Counted from the first letter of the stretch, positions 52,611 through 62,061 are shown. The stretch is 64,000 bases of DNA from Bdellovibrionales bacterium (GCA_041662785.1 JBAZRW010000002.1:1-64000), one strand, 5' to 3'. The notes: generated from the sequence alone by a model not told the origin. Numbers and translations are program-made.

Positions 52611-53081
52611 ATGAAAACTTTTGGTTTTCTCACTGATGAGCAGGTAAGGCCTATTCAAGAGGCTTTAGCACATCCAAATAACATTTATATGGCGTTGTTC
52701 GATCGGCAGTCGTTGTGGGATCCTATAACGCTTGATCTGGTGCTTGAATCTTTTCCGTCAGGCCATATTGATAGCGCCGATTTGTTCCTTGTTTTGGCCG
52801 AATGTATCGCGAATGCTGTTTTGCATGGGCAAGCCGAGATTCTTGGTTTTTCGGCGCGGCGGCGTAGCGATATCCTGTTGTTCACTTTCCTCCAAAAGCC
52901 CCCTATGCAAAAACGCATTAGCGCTGTTCTCTCGATGGCGAAGGGGGGGCAGATTCGTGAATGCAGCATGGAAGTGCCAGGTGGGTTGGGCTTCCCGATT
53001 TTGTTGAAGCTGGCGCGGAAAATAACGATCAGCTCAGACTATAGAAAGCTTCATCTTTGGATCAAGGCCGACGCTGGCTGA
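52611..53081 (+). CDS. RsbW/SpoIIAB-like serine kinase (HATPase) of the partner switch
   Basis: 156 residues. GHKL ATPase N-box ECIANAVLHG (E64, N68, H72) and glycine-box GGLGFPILLKLA (124-135). In the family it phosphorylates the STAS protein and binds an output partner such as a sigma factor. No sigma or other target is encoded next to it. Ends the three-gene unit. Confidence 0.8.
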   Translation: MKTFGFLTDEQVRPIQEALAHPNNIYMALFDRQSLWDPITLDLVLESFPSGHIDSADLFLVLAECIANAVLHGQAEILGFSARRRSDILLFTFLQKPPMQKRISAVLSMAKGGQIRECSMEVPGGLGFPILLKLARKITISSDYRKLHLWIKADAG

Positions 53082-53095
53082 CCCAAGGCACTGGG

Positions 53096-53260
53096 TTAGA
53101 ACATGTCAACCACGGTTTGGTAGGTATTACCCAGCTTCGTGCCGAGCAATAGAACAACCCCGACAATAGCCACGCAAATCATGGCGGCGATAAAGGCATA
53201 TTCAATGGCCGTCGCGCCGCCCGCGTTTCCCCAAAAGCGTTTTTTCGAAAAAGTCATCAT
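53096..53260 (-). CDS. Flp/Fap-type pilin, lone copy
   Basis: 54 residues starting MMTFSKKRFWGNAGGATAIE, then YAFIAAMICVAIVGVVLLL. The GGATAIEYAFIAAMI segment is the Flp prepilin processing motif (cleavage after Gly-Gly-Ala region, conserved Glu-Tyr) and the hydrophobic helix. Flp pilins build Tad pili, but no tad/cpa assembly genes are present nearby. It lies between the partner-switch genes and prfC and ends 15 bases from the HATPase stop, facing it. Confidence 0.85.
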   Translation of the reverse strand: MMTFSKKRFWGNAGGATAIEYAFIAAMICVAIVGVVLLLGTKLGNTYQTVVDMF

Positions 53261-53280
53261 GCCGGACTGCCTTTCGTTTG

Positions 53281-54888
53281 TTAGCTGATGGGCGCGTGGT
53301 GTTGCTCGCGGGTTTTGAGGAACTTCAGATCGGGGTTTTCCTCAATCGTGCGGTTTAGATGCCAAGCGTTGCGCGCCAGAAAGACTAGCGCACCATCATG
53401 ATCTTCCGCAAGGGAGCTGCGATTGGCGTCGGTAAAGCGCTTCACAGCATCGGGGTGATCTGACTCCACCCACCGCGCCGCCTCTAGCCCTGCCGTCTCA
53501 AAATGAGCGGGCAGGCCGTATTCGGCTCCGATGCGAGAGGCCAAAACCTCAAACTGCAACGCGCCGACGACGCCCACAATCCAATCCGCGCCTGTCAGAG
53601 GTTTAAAGACTTGGCTGGCGCCTTCCTCGGCAAAGTGTTCCAGTGCGCGACGGACATGCTTGACCTTCATGGGGTCGCCGATATGGACGCGCTGTAGCAT
53701 TTCTGGCGCAAAGCTGGGCACGCCGACGAAGTTGATCGCTTCGCCTTCGGTTAGCGTATCACCGATGCGCAAGGAGCCATGGTTGGGGATGCCCATAATG
53801 TCGCCGGCAAAGGCGTCCTCGGCCAGTTCGCGCTCACGCGCGAGAAACAGAACGGCGTTGCCCACGGCCAGCATCTTGCCGCTGCGCCCATGAAACAGCT
53901 TCATGCCGCGCTTGAAGTGGCCAGAGCACAAACGCACGAACGCGATGCGGTCGCGGTGGTTGGGGTCCATATTCGCCTGCACCTTGAACACAAAGCCCGT
54001 GACCTTATGTTCCAAAGGATGAACGATGCGGCTGTCGGCTTTTTGGGGGCGGGGTGAGGGCGCGTGCTCGGCCAATCCCATCAAGAGGTCTTGCACACCA
54101 AAGTTATAAAAGGCGCTCCCGAAAAACAGGGGTGTTAAATGACCCTCGCGGTAGGAGTCGATGTTGAACGGCTTGCACAGCGCCCGCGCCATCTCAACGT
54201 CCTCGCGCAGTTTTGTGGCAAGCGCCGCGCCTAAAAGAACGTCGATTTTGGGATCGTTCAAGCCCTCGCACGCGATGCCTTCCACCGCGCGGTGGCGATC
54301 GGCCTTGTCCAGCAAAATAAGGCGATCACGCAGCAGGTCATAGCAGCCCCGAAAGTCAGAGCCTTGCCCTATGGGCCAGTTCAGTGGCGTGACGTCCAAT
54401 GCCAGCGTTTCTTCAATCTCGCTGATCAGGTCAAAGGGGTCGCGTGACTCGCGATCCATTTTGTTGACAAAGGTGATGATGGGCACGTCGCGCAGGCGGC
54501 AAACCTCAAACAGTTTGCGCGTCTGGGTTTCAATGCCCTTCGCGCCGTCGATGACCATCACCGCGCTGTCCACGGCGGTCAGCGTGCGATAGGTGTCTTC
54601 CGAAAAATCTTCGTGTCCGGGTGTGTCCACAAGGTTGAAGGATTTACCCGCGTAGTCAAAACTCATGACCGAGGCGGTGACGGAGATCCCGCGCTCACGC
54701 TCGACCTTCATCCAGTCCGAGCGCGCGCGGCGCTGCTCGCCACGCGCCTTGACCGCGCCCGCCAACTGGATCGCCCCGCCGAACAGCAAAAGCTTTTCGG
54801 TCAGCGTCGTTTTTCCGGCGTCAGGATGGGCGATGATGGCAAAAGTGCGCCTGCGCATCACGTTTAGGGTGAGAAGCTGGTCTGTCAT
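53281..54888 (-). CDS. prfC: peptide chain release factor 3
   Basis: 535 residues, standard length. Translational GTPase that recycles RF1/RF2. G1 AHPDAGKTTLTEKLL, G2 RGISVTASVM, G3 DTPGHEDFSEDTYR, G4 NKMDR, then domain II/III with GDIMGIPNHGSLRIGDTLTE and a C-terminal region FEVLASRIGAEYGL. No anomalies seen. Confidence 0.97.
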   Translation of the reverse strand: MTDQLLTLNVMRRRTFAIIAHPDAGKTTLTEKLLLFGGAIQLAGAVKARGEQRRARSDWMKVERERGISVTASVMSFDYAGKSFNLVDTPGHEDFSEDTYRTLTAVDSAVMVIDGAKGIETQTRKLFEVCRLRDVPIITFVNKMDRESRDPFDLISEIEETLALDVTPLNWPIGQGSDFRGCYDLLRDRLILLDKADRHRAVEGIACEGLNDPKIDVLLGAALATKLREDVEMARALCKPFNIDSYREGHLTPLFFGSAFYNFGVQDLLMGLAEHAPSPRPQKADSRIVHPLEHKVTGFVFKVQANMDPNHRDRIAFVRLCSGHFKRGMKLFHGRSGKMLAVGNAVLFLARERELAEDAFAGDIMGIPNHGSLRIGDTLTEGEAINFVGVPSFAPEMLQRVHIGDPMKVKHVRRALEHFAEEGASQVFKPLTGADWIVGVVGALQFEVLASRIGAEYGLPAHFETAGLEAARWVESDHPDAVKRFTDANRSSLAEDHDGALVFLARNAWHLNRTIEENPDLKFLKTREQHHAPIS

Positions 54889-54897
54889 AAGGGTGTT

Positions 54898-55248
54898 CTA
54901 ACGATACAGGTAAAGGGCTTGTTCTAGCTGCGCGGGTCGCGGATCCATCTTCAGCGTGTGGACGGGAATTGGGTGAGGCGCGATGATATGGGGAAACATA
55001 TCATCGCCGCCAAAGAAAACAGGTCGCCTTATGCGGTCGAACATATCGGCATTGCGATGGTAGAAAAGAGGAACGGGTTTGATCATGTCCTGTCCGTGAT
55101 TACGGTCGCTGGGAACCGAGGGGCGATCATAGATCCAGTTCTTGCTATAGAACATATCGCCACGGCGATCATCAGGACGCGCAGCCGCGGGGCTTGAAAG
55201 CCCCACCAGCAAAACCGCCGTTGCTAAAAGAAGTGTAACCGCCTTCAT
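54898..55248 (-). CDS. small exported protein, unknown
   Basis: 116 residues. Signal peptide MKAVTLLLATAVLLVGLSSP, then AAARPDD. The short mature part is rich in Arg, Asp, Pro, His and Met (MFPHIIAPHPIPVHTLKMD). No known domain. Begins three bases after the pleD stop, so it is the third gene of the divK-pleD transcript. No function assigned. Confidence 0.65.
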   Translation of the reverse strand: MKAVTLLLATAVLLVGLSSPAAARPDDRRGDMFYSKNWIYDRPSVPSDRNHGQDMIKPVPLFYHRNADMFDRIRRPVFFGGDDMFPHIIAPHPIPVHTLKMDPRPAQLEQALYLYR

Positions 55249-55251
55249 CGC

Positions 55252-56628
55252 TCATCCTTGATCTTCGCCGACAACTTTGTTCCGGCCTGTTTCTTTGGCA
55301 CGATACAGGGCGGCGTCGGCGCGATCAAGAATGGATACAGGGGTTTGATCATTTTCATGGTTAAAGGAGGCAACGCCGAAACTGGCGCTAATCATCAGGG
55401 AATCCCCTGTTTCGTCTAGGATAATGGGGGTTTGGGCCACGGCCTCGCGCAGGCGGTTGCCGACGGTGAGCGCTGTTTTATAGTCGGTTTCGGGCATAAT
55501 GACTGCAAATTCCTCGCCCCCCATACGCACAACAAGGTCAAAGGGGCGCAGGCTCACCAGCACGCGGTTAACAACTTCCTTAAGGGCGATATCGCCCGCC
55601 TTGTGGCCCTTTGTGTCGTTAACGGCCTTAAAGTGGTCGATGTCGAAGGATAAAATGGAAAGGGCGTGACGTGTGGCCTGACTGCGTGAAAACAGGGTAG
55701 GCAAATGCATGTCCAGATAGCGGCGATTATAGGCCCCCGTTAGAGGATCGACGAGGGCGAGAGTCAGGCTGGCTTCATAGTTTTTATGCAGCCTTTCATA
55801 GTGCCGCTTCTGTCGTAGTTGCGTGCGCAGGCGTGTGAAGAGTTCCTCTTTTTCCAAGGGGCGGAGCAAATAATCGTTGGCGCCAAGGTCAAGGCCTCGT
55901 GCAACCTGATCGATGTCTTCTTCGCCCGCGACAAGCAAAATGGGCAGCGTGCGCGTTGACTCGTGCGCGCGCAATTGAGCACATAGATAAAGACCGTCGC
56001 CGTTCGTCAGATTCAAACTGATCATGATAAGGTCAAAGGACTGTTGGCTTAAGGTAGGCGCAACATCCTCAACATTTGGGACGCGCGTGACGGTGTGGCC
56101 GCCCGTGGTCAGATGCTTTTCCAGTATATCCGCGTTGTATGCGGAATCATCCAACAACAGGATTTTCCCGCCTTGGTCGCTGATAGGTTCTTCCTGCGCT
56201 GGATAAAGCGTGAATTGTGAGGCTGTCGATTCGCGCATGCGCCATTCATCCATCAGCATTTTAAGACGCAAAAGGGAACGGACTCGTGCCATCAGCGCAA
56301 TATCGTTGATGGGCTTGGTTAGGAAATCGTCCGCGCCGCACTCAAGGCCGCGCACGCGATCTTTGACATCACTGAGCGCTGTGATCATCACGATTGGAAT
56401 ATGCTGGGTAGCCGGATCGGCCTTTATATGCGTGCAGACCTCAAATCCATCCATCTCTGGCATCATAATGTCCAAAAGGATCAGGTCGGGCATATCGCGT
56501 TTGACAAGCTCAATCGCTTCGGGGCCGTTTGCCGCTGTCGTGACGAGATAATAATCCTTCGCCAGTTTAGCGGACAAAAGCTTAAGGTTTAAAGGCGTAT
56601 CATCAACGACAAGGATGCGTGCAGACAT
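55252..56628 (-). CDS. pleD: PleD-type diguanylate cyclase
   Basis: 458 residues from the ATG at 56628. REC1: DD (9-10) and D53 in LLDIMMPEMDG. REC2 lacks the phosphoacceptor (LIMISLNL), as does the pseudo-receiver of Caulobacter PleD. The GGDEF domain has intact RMGGEEFAV and an RxxD I-site (RPFD) five residues upstream, so product inhibition is expected. It makes c-di-GMP on phosphorylation of REC1. divK lies 13 bases upstream. Confidence 0.95.
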   Translation of the reverse strand: MSARILVVDDTPLNLKLLSAKLAKDYYLVTTAANGPEAIELVKRDMPDLILLDIMMPEMDGFEVCTHIKADPATQHIPIVMITALSDVKDRVRGLECGADDFLTKPINDIALMARVRSLLRLKMLMDEWRMRESTASQFTLYPAQEEPISDQGGKILLLDDSAYNADILEKHLTTGGHTVTRVPNVEDVAPTLSQQSFDLIMISLNLTNGDGLYLCAQLRAHESTRTLPILLVAGEEDIDQVARGLDLGANDYLLRPLEKEELFTRLRTQLRQKRHYERLHKNYEASLTLALVDPLTGAYNRRYLDMHLPTLFSRSQATRHALSILSFDIDHFKAVNDTKGHKAGDIALKEVVNRVLVSLRPFDLVVRMGGEEFAVIMPETDYKTALTVGNRLREAVAQTPIILDETGDSLMISASFGVASFNHENDQTPVSILDRADAALYRAKETGRNKVVGEDQG

Positions 56629-56641
56629 GAGTGGAAAGGCC

Positions 56642-57040
56642 TTAAGCCGGAGGAAGAGGCGGGGAGTCGATAAAGCGTTTGACGGTTGCCAAAAACGACG
56701 CGACAGAGATGGGTTTAGAGATATAGCCTTCACAGCCGCCAGCGCGTATTTTTTCTTCATCGCCTTTCATGGCAAAGGCGGTGATGGCGATGACGGGGAT
56801 TTTTTTTAGGGTCGCGTCTTTTTTAAGCCAGCTTGTGATTTCAAGCCCCGACACTTCGGGCAGCTGAATGTCCATAAGGATCAGATCCGGTTTGTTGGCG
56901 CGGGCCATGTCGATGACCTGCAGGCCATCTGCCGTATGCACAGTCCTGTAGCCGTTCGCTTCAAGAAGATCGCGAAACAGTTTTTTGTTGAGTTCGTTAT
57001 CCTCAACAATCATGACGCATTTGCTAGGGCCTTGAGACAT
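56642..57040 (-). CDS. divK: DivK-type single-domain response regulator
   Basis: 132 residues, one REC domain: VEDNELNKK, phosphoacceptor D57 in [15 protein letters not shown], Thr/Lys in [12 protein letters not shown] and SKPI. The sequence and the divK-pleD order are typical of alphaproteobacterial cell-cycle control, where DivK works with PleC/DivJ kinases. Confidence 0.95.
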   Translation of the reverse strand: MSQGPSKCVMIVEDNELNKKLFRDLLEANGYRTVHTADGLQVIDMARANKPDLILMDIQLPEVSGLEITSWLKKDATLKKIPVIAITAFAMKGDEEKIRAGGCEGYISKPISVASFLATVKRFIDSPPLPPA

Positions 57041-57203
57041 GGGGTATAAACAAACAGAAGGGTTGAACAGATGCCGAATCCGGCCTCCTAAAGTACAGTC
57101 AAAACCCTTAGCATCCTCTTAAAGTTGGGAGGGGAGATGCGAAAAAGTCTTTTTAGTGAAAGCTTTACGATTTATTTACCATAAAAGGCGGTTTTGGGCG
57201 GGC

Positions 57204-58199
57204 ATGAAAAAGAAAAACAAGAAAAGAGTAATGGGGCTGTTGTGGCTTTTGGTGCTGGGCGCTTTGGTCACCTTTTGGCTCTTGCCCGTCAGGGTGGCGG
57301 CTCCCCGCCTTCATTGGCGTGCCCCTGTTCACGTTGTCCTTCCCTCTTTACCCAAAACCCCGACGCTTGATGAGGCCTCCCATGTTCTTGAGGAAATAAG
57401 AAAGCAAACCCTGTTGTTTGAAGAGGAACATAAGCCGGACGAGAAAGAGCCCCCCGCCGTGACGGAAGCGCCAGCAACGCAGGCGCCACTGCCTCCCGTT
57501 CCCGCTCAACCCGTGCCGCCTCTCGTCCCCCCCCTTAAGGGCAGTCCCTTTATCGCTATTATTATCGATGATATGGGGATGACCCCTGCCTTGGATGCGC
57601 GGGCGCTCAGGCTTCCTGCGCCCGTTACGCTGTCTTATTTGCCTTATGCCCCACGCGTGCAAGAGCAAGCGGATCAGGCCAAGGCGCGGGGGCATGATAT
57701 CTTGCTGCATTTTCCGATGGAGCCTTTGGGCAAGGCTAATCCGGGGCCGAATGCACTGCGCGTGGGACAAACGCCAGAAGAGTGGGCAGAGCTTATCGAC
57801 AAGAACCTTCAGTCCTTTTCTGGTTATACGGGCGTGAACAATCATATGGGTAGCCGTTTTACAAGCGATCCAAAGGGGATGGCGGTTGTTGCCGAGGCTT
57901 TGCTTCAAAAGGGGATCTTTTTTGTCGATTCACGAACCAACCCCGCCTCCATCGCTGAACAAACAATGCGCGGCGCGGGCGTTAAAACGATTTCACGCGA
58001 TATTTTTCTGGATGATACCCAGTCTTTACAAGCCATTCGGGGTGAGTTGGCACATCTTGAGCGCGTGGCAAGGCGGCAAGGCGTCGCGGTTGCCATCGGG
58101 CATCCCCACCTTGTAACGATTCAAGCGCTAGAATCGTGGCTGCCAGAGGCTGAATCGCGCGGTTTTAGGCTTGTACCTGTTAGGTCTTTGGTAAGATAA
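57204..58199 (+). CDS. divergent polysaccharide deacetylase
   Basis: 331 residues from the ATG at 57204. N-terminal membrane anchor (VMGLLWLLVLGALVTFWLLP), a Pro-rich linker (about 50-110), then the divergent NodB-like domain: IAIIIDDMGM (metal DD), LLHFPMEP, GVNNHMGSRFT and VAIGHPHLVT. Family members are envelope-associated deacetylases; substrate unknown. Divergent from divK. Confidence 0.85.
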   Translation: MKKKNKKRVMGLLWLLVLGALVTFWLLPVRVAAPRLHWRAPVHVVLPSLPKTPTLDEASHVLEEIRKQTLLFEEEHKPDEKEPPAVTEAPATQAPLPPVPAQPVPPLVPPLKGSPFIAIIIDDMGMTPALDARALRLPAPVTLSYLPYAPRVQEQADQAKARGHDILLHFPMEPLGKANPGPNALRVGQTPEEWAELIDKNLQSFSGYTGVNNHMGSRFTSDPKGMAVVAEALLQKGIFFVDSRTNPASIAEQTMRGAGVKTISRDIFLDDTQSLQAIRGELAHLERVARRQGVAVAIGHPHLVTIQALESWLPEAESRGFRLVPVRSLVR

Positions 58200-58271
58200 T
58201 CTTGCCACAAGGTGCGTGGCTAGGCATAGTATCAACCACGCGTGAAAAAGCGCGATTCGAGGTAATGGCAC

Positions 58272-59510
58272 ATGAATGGGCTTGTCATGACAATAAATGG
58301 ACGTATCTTCAAACGTAGTGTGTGCGCTTTTGCGTTGATGTGTGTTCTGATGATAGCCAGCGGGCGCGTTAGGGCAGGCGATATGCCAACGGCGGCAGGA
58401 TCACCGATTGCGGGCATTTCCTTTGATGATCGTCCCCTTATCCTTCCCATTCAACGTAATTTCCAAATGGCGATGTTGACGGCCAGCAGCGAGATGGGCC
58501 GCAGTTGTGGCCGGATGGAAGCCTATGGCTGGCGCTTAGGGGATGCGGAGCAGGATCGTGTCAATCAGATTTTCGATAACACGGTCGATCGTATGCGTGC
58601 GCAAGGCTTTAATGTTGCGTCGAAAACGGCCACCACGGTGTCGCGCGATGTCACGCTTTTTGCGGCGGATCGCGCCGATAAGCATCTTATCTTCATGTGG
58701 TCGGCGGGTGAGATTGGGCTTGTGATGGTTCTGTGCGAAACCTCTGCGCCGCTTTCCCCCATTGCCTCTAATCTTGTGAAGAACGCCCAAGAGGATCAGC
58801 CTGCTTCTCTGCCAACGCTGTCCCCGATGTCCAAGGCCGTCGACTCGACCAAAACAGAAGGCAAGCGTGTGAGCTTGTCGCAGACGGGTAAGCCCCTTTA
58901 TGAAAACTTTTCGCCGGTTGGTTCTTGGGCGGGGGATTATACCTGTTCGCAAGGCACAACGGGCGCGACGCTGCGCATTGCCAGCCTGAAGGGCGATCAT
59001 TTCGAAGGGGAATTTCAATTCTATCCCACAGCCAAGAATCCCTATGTTCCTCGCGGCAGGTACAAGGTTTTTGGTGAGTATGATCGCGATTCTCAGCGCA
59101 TTCTGGTTAATCCGGGGGCATGGATTGAACGACCCAAAGACTTTTATAATACGATCATGATTGGCAGCTTCGATCCTGTAAACAAGACGTTCAGCGCTTA
59201 TTTCCAAGGGATAACGGGCTGCACAAGCTTTGAAGCGCGTGGTGAGCATGGGGCAGAGGCGGTATCGCCTTCTCATGAAAAGGCCAAGGCTTCAGCAGCA
59301 ACGAAAGCCAAAAGCCAAGCCAAGCCCAAAGTCAAGAAACCAGTTAGTGTGAAAAAGAAGAAAGCTGAAAAGGCTCCCGCGACGACAGGAAAAAGCGCCG
59401 TGAAGGAAGCTCCTTTAGATTTGAAGAATGACGCGGTGACAGTGTCACCCGCGCCACGCGCCTCTTCAATTGAGCCTCCGGCGGAAGGCATTAAGATACC
59501 CTCTCCCTAA
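58272..59510 (+). CDS. exported protein with Lys/Ala-rich tail, unknown
   Basis: 412 residues (an ATG at 58287 would shorten it by five). N-terminal signal-like segment (SVCAFALMCVLMIASGRVRA), a conserved-looking globular domain with three Cys, a second domain (SWAGDYTCSQGTTGATLRIA, GRYKVFGEYDRDSQRILVNP, ITGCTSFEARG), and a C-terminal low-complexity tail of Lys/Ala/Pro (KSQAKPKVKKPVSVKKKKAE). Basic tails may bind polysaccharide or nucleic acid. Family not recognised. Confidence 0.6.
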   Translation: MNGLVMTINGRIFKRSVCAFALMCVLMIASGRVRAGDMPTAAGSPIAGISFDDRPLILPIQRNFQMAMLTASSEMGRSCGRMEAYGWRLGDAEQDRVNQIFDNTVDRMRAQGFNVASKTATTVSRDVTLFAADRADKHLIFMWSAGEIGLVMVLCETSAPLSPIASNLVKNAQEDQPASLPTLSPMSKAVDSTKTEGKRVSLSQTGKPLYENFSPVGSWAGDYTCSQGTTGATLRIASLKGDHFEGEFQFYPTAKNPYVPRGRYKVFGEYDRDSQRILVNPGAWIERPKDFYNTIMIGSFDPVNKTFSAYFQGITGCTSFEARGEHGAEAVSPSHEKAKASAATKAKSQAKPKVKKPVSVKKKKAEKAPATTGKSAVKEAPLDLKNDAVTVSPAPRASSIEPPAEGIKIPSP

Positions 59511-59579
59511 GAACTAAGGCGGCGAGAGGGGCTGACTTCTCCCTTTTCTCCGGTTTTGGCCGATCATTTCGCCTGCACC

Positions 59580-59588
59580 TGTGGATAA
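59580..59588. promoter_or_regulatory. single DnaA box
   Basis: TGTGGATAA (complement TTATCCACA) occurs exactly here, followed six bases on by a degenerate copy TGTGGGTAG, in the gap before the pseudo-phosphatase gene. Confidence 0.35.
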
Positions 59589-59680
59589 CAATCTGTGGGT
59601 AGTTTTCCTTTCCGGCCTACTACATCTTGCGTCTAGGTGTTAACTATGCGTAAATGATTTCCTGTTTAGGGAGAATCTTT

Positions 59681-60619
59681 ATGCGTCCTGTCAGTGAAAA
59701 ATTCGTCGATTTGGGAAGCCCTTCTCGTATTTGGGCTGTGGCGGCTATCCATGGGGATCGTGAGCGTCTTGCGACGTTGCATGATCATCTGGCCTCGCGC
59801 TTTAATGTGCGGGATCGCCTCATTTATCTGGGCAACTATTTGGCCACAGGCGCATGGGACAATCATGCGCTGATCGAAGAGCTTCTTACTTTTCGCGCAG
59901 CGCTTATGTCCAAGGCGGGGATGATGCCGTCTGACATCGTTCATTTGCGTGGCCCTGCCGAGGAATCGTGGCAGCGTTTGCTGCGCCTTCAATTCGCGCC
60001 ATCACCTGCGGCGGCCTTAGAAAAATATCTTGAGGCGGGGGCCGAGGCTTATTTGCGCCTGTATGGTGTCAGCCTAAACGACACAAAATCAATGGCGCGT
60101 GCGGGCAGTGTGGCCATCACGCGCTGGACGAACCAGCTTCGCGTGTTGCAACGGCAGACCGTGGGACATGAGGCCTTGGTGTGCAGCTTGCGTCGTGCGG
60201 CGGTTACGTCGCCACAGGATGGGCAGGGGCGCGTGTTGTTTGTGCCTGCAGGTTTTGATGCGCAGCGTTCGTTAGAAGATCAAACGGATCATCTGTGGTA
60301 CGGCGGCCTTGGTTTTCACGGCGTTGTGCAGCATGAAAAGTATGCGCGTATCGTGCGCGGCTTTGATTCCATGCGCGGCGGCGTCAATACCGATGGCCTT
60401 GCCGTTACGCTTGATGGCGGCTGTGGTCGCGGCGGGCCTTTGGTGTGTGGTTGCTTTGACGGCGCGGGTCGTCTTCTTGAGATGGTGGCCGTTGGTGGGC
60501 GTGGTGCTATTGAAACCTCGCGCTTTGAAGAGGTCACGCAAGCAACATTCACTTCCTCACGCCATAGTTCCAAAGGCGTCTCTCCCAAGCAGCCGACCTT
60601 GTGGTCGGCGCAGGCGTAA
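59681..60619 (+). CDS. degenerate PPP-type phosphatase (probable pseudoenzyme)
   Basis: 312 residues from the ATG at 59681 (GGGAG upstream). It follows the layout of PPP/ApaH-like phosphatases, but the metal motifs are broken: IWAVAAIHGDRERL in place of GDIHG, YLGNYLATG in place of GDYIDRG (N52), and VHLRGPAEE in place of LRGNHE (P92, A93). The C-terminal NTDGLAVTLDGGCGRGG mimics the substrate-side loop and GVVQHEK replaces the second His motif. Likely a binding or scaffold protein. Cytosolic. Confidence 0.6.
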   Translation: MRPVSEKFVDLGSPSRIWAVAAIHGDRERLATLHDHLASRFNVRDRLIYLGNYLATGAWDNHALIEELLTFRAALMSKAGMMPSDIVHLRGPAEESWQRLLRLQFAPSPAAALEKYLEAGAEAYLRLYGVSLNDTKSMARAGSVAITRWTNQLRVLQRQTVGHEALVCSLRRAAVTSPQDGQGRVLFVPAGFDAQRSLEDQTDHLWYGGLGFHGVVQHEKYARIVRGFDSMRGGVNTDGLAVTLDGGCGRGGPLVCGCFDGAGRLLEMVAVGGRGAIETSRFEEVTQATFTSSRHSSKGVSPKQPTLWSAQA

Positions 60620-60647
60620 GGGGTAGTGTATTATAGTCAAACAGAAT

Positions 60648-60806
60648 AAGTTCCGTAATATCCCGCGTCATTGCGAGCGACCAACGGGAGCGTGGCAATC
60701 CATCTCCTGAACAGTGCAACAGGGATGATGGTGAAATGTTCAGGAGATGGATCGCCACGTCGGCCTGCGGCCTCCTCGCGATGACGGCGGGAGAAATACG
60801 GAACTT
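60648..60806. repeat. 160-base palindromic element between the pseudo-phosphatase and tyrS genes
   Basis: Terminal inverted repeats AAGTTCCGTA and TACGGAACTT; inner arms CCCGCGTCATTGCGAG with CTCGCGATGACGGCGGG, and CAATCCATCTCCTGAAC with GTTCAGGAGATGGATCGCC. It lies between converging genes and can fold as one long hairpin. Inner arms resemble 35418-35566. Confidence 0.85.
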
Positions 60807-60819
60807 AAATGGTTTGGCA

Positions 60820-62061
60820 TCACCCCTTTTTCACAACCCCATGACGCTTCTTGCCGGCGCTTAGGCGGGCCGTTGAGTCTTGGATCAAATCGGTGGCTGA
60901 GATACTTGCCGTGACATCGCTGACAACCGCATCGTTCAAACGCACGCCGCCGCCTTCGACCAGACGCCGCGCCTCGCCCTTCGAAGCGGCAAAGCCAAGC
61001 CCCACCAGCGCGTCCACGACGCTGACGCTTTGATCCGCCATCGCATAGGTCGGCAGGTTCGCGCCGATACCGCCGCCCTCGAACGTCGCCTTGGCCGTTG
61101 CGGCAGCTTGCTCGGCGGCCTCGACCCCGTGGCATAACTTCGTCGTTTCAAAGGCAAGGATTTTCTTCGCTTCGTTGATTTCGGAATCCTTCAGCTGGCC
61201 AAGGCGTTCAATTTCATCCAGTGGCAAGTCGGTGAAGATTTTCATAAAGCGCGTGACGTCGGCGTCCTCGGTATTGCGCCAGTACTGCCAGTAATCATAG
61301 GGGCTGAGGCGATCCTCGTTCAGCCACACCGCGCCGCCGACGGTCTTACCCATTTTTTCGCCTGACGATGTCATCAGAAGAGGCGTCGTCAACGCAAAGA
61401 GATCAAGGTTGTTCATGCGACGTCCCAGCTCAACGCCGTTGATGATGTTGCCCCACTGATCCGATCCGCCCATTTGCAAGATGGCGCCATAGCGTTTGTG
61501 CAGCTCAACAAAGTCATAGCCCTGCATGATCATGTAGTTGAACTCAAGGAAGGTGAGCGGTTGCTCGCGCTCAAGACGCAGCTTGACCGAGTCAAAACTT
61601 AGCATGCGATTGATAGTAAAGTGGCGGCCCACTTCGCGCAGGAAAGGCAGGTATTCCAGTTTGCCCAGCCATTCGTAATTGTTGACGAGTATCGCGTCTT
61701 TTTCGCCTTCGCCAAAGGTCAGGAATTTGGCAAAGCCCTTTTTGATGCCGACAATATTCTGGTTGATCTGATCGTCCGTCAGCATCGGGCGGCTTTCCGT
61801 TTTAAACGAAGGGTCGCCGACTTTGGTTGTGCCGCCGCCCACAAGTGCGATGGGCTTGTGTCCAGTTTGCTGCATCCGACGCAGCATCATGATCGACGCT
61901 AAATTGCCGATGTGCAGTGAGGTTGCCGTTGCGTCATAACCGATATAGCCCGTGATCACGCCCTTGCACGCGGCGGCGTCCAGCGCCTCAAGGTCAGAAC
62001 ATTGGTGGACATGGCCACGCTCAATCATCAGGTTCAGAAAAGCGGATTTTACGGCTGTCAT
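60820..62061 (-). CDS. tyrS: tyrosyl-tRNA synthetase
   Basis: 413 residues. Class I synthetase for tRNA-Tyr (its tRNA is at 30034). HIGH-type site [16 protein letters not shown], tyrosine site [14 protein letters not shown] and [14 protein letters not shown]-type GEKMGKT, and a C-terminal S4 RNA-binding domain ([16 protein letters not shown]). Normal length. Confidence 0.97.
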   Translation of the reverse strand: MTAVKSAFLNLMIERGHVHQCSDLEALDAAACKGVITGYIGYDATATSLHIGNLASIMMLRRMQQTGHKPIALVGGGTTKVGDPSFKTESRPMLTDDQINQNIVGIKKGFAKFLTFGEGEKDAILVNNYEWLGKLEYLPFLREVGRHFTINRMLSFDSVKLRLEREQPLTFLEFNYMIMQGYDFVELHKRYGAILQMGGSDQWGNIINGVELGRRMNNLDLFALTTPLLMTSSGEKMGKTVGGAVWLNEDRLSPYDYWQYWRNTEDADVTRFMKIFTDLPLDEIERLGQLKDSEINEAKKILAFETTKLCHGVEAAEQAAATAKATFEGGGIGANLPTYAMADQSVSVVDALVGLGFAASKGEARRLVEGGGVRLNDAVVSDVTASISATDLIQDSTARLSAGKKRHGVVKKG

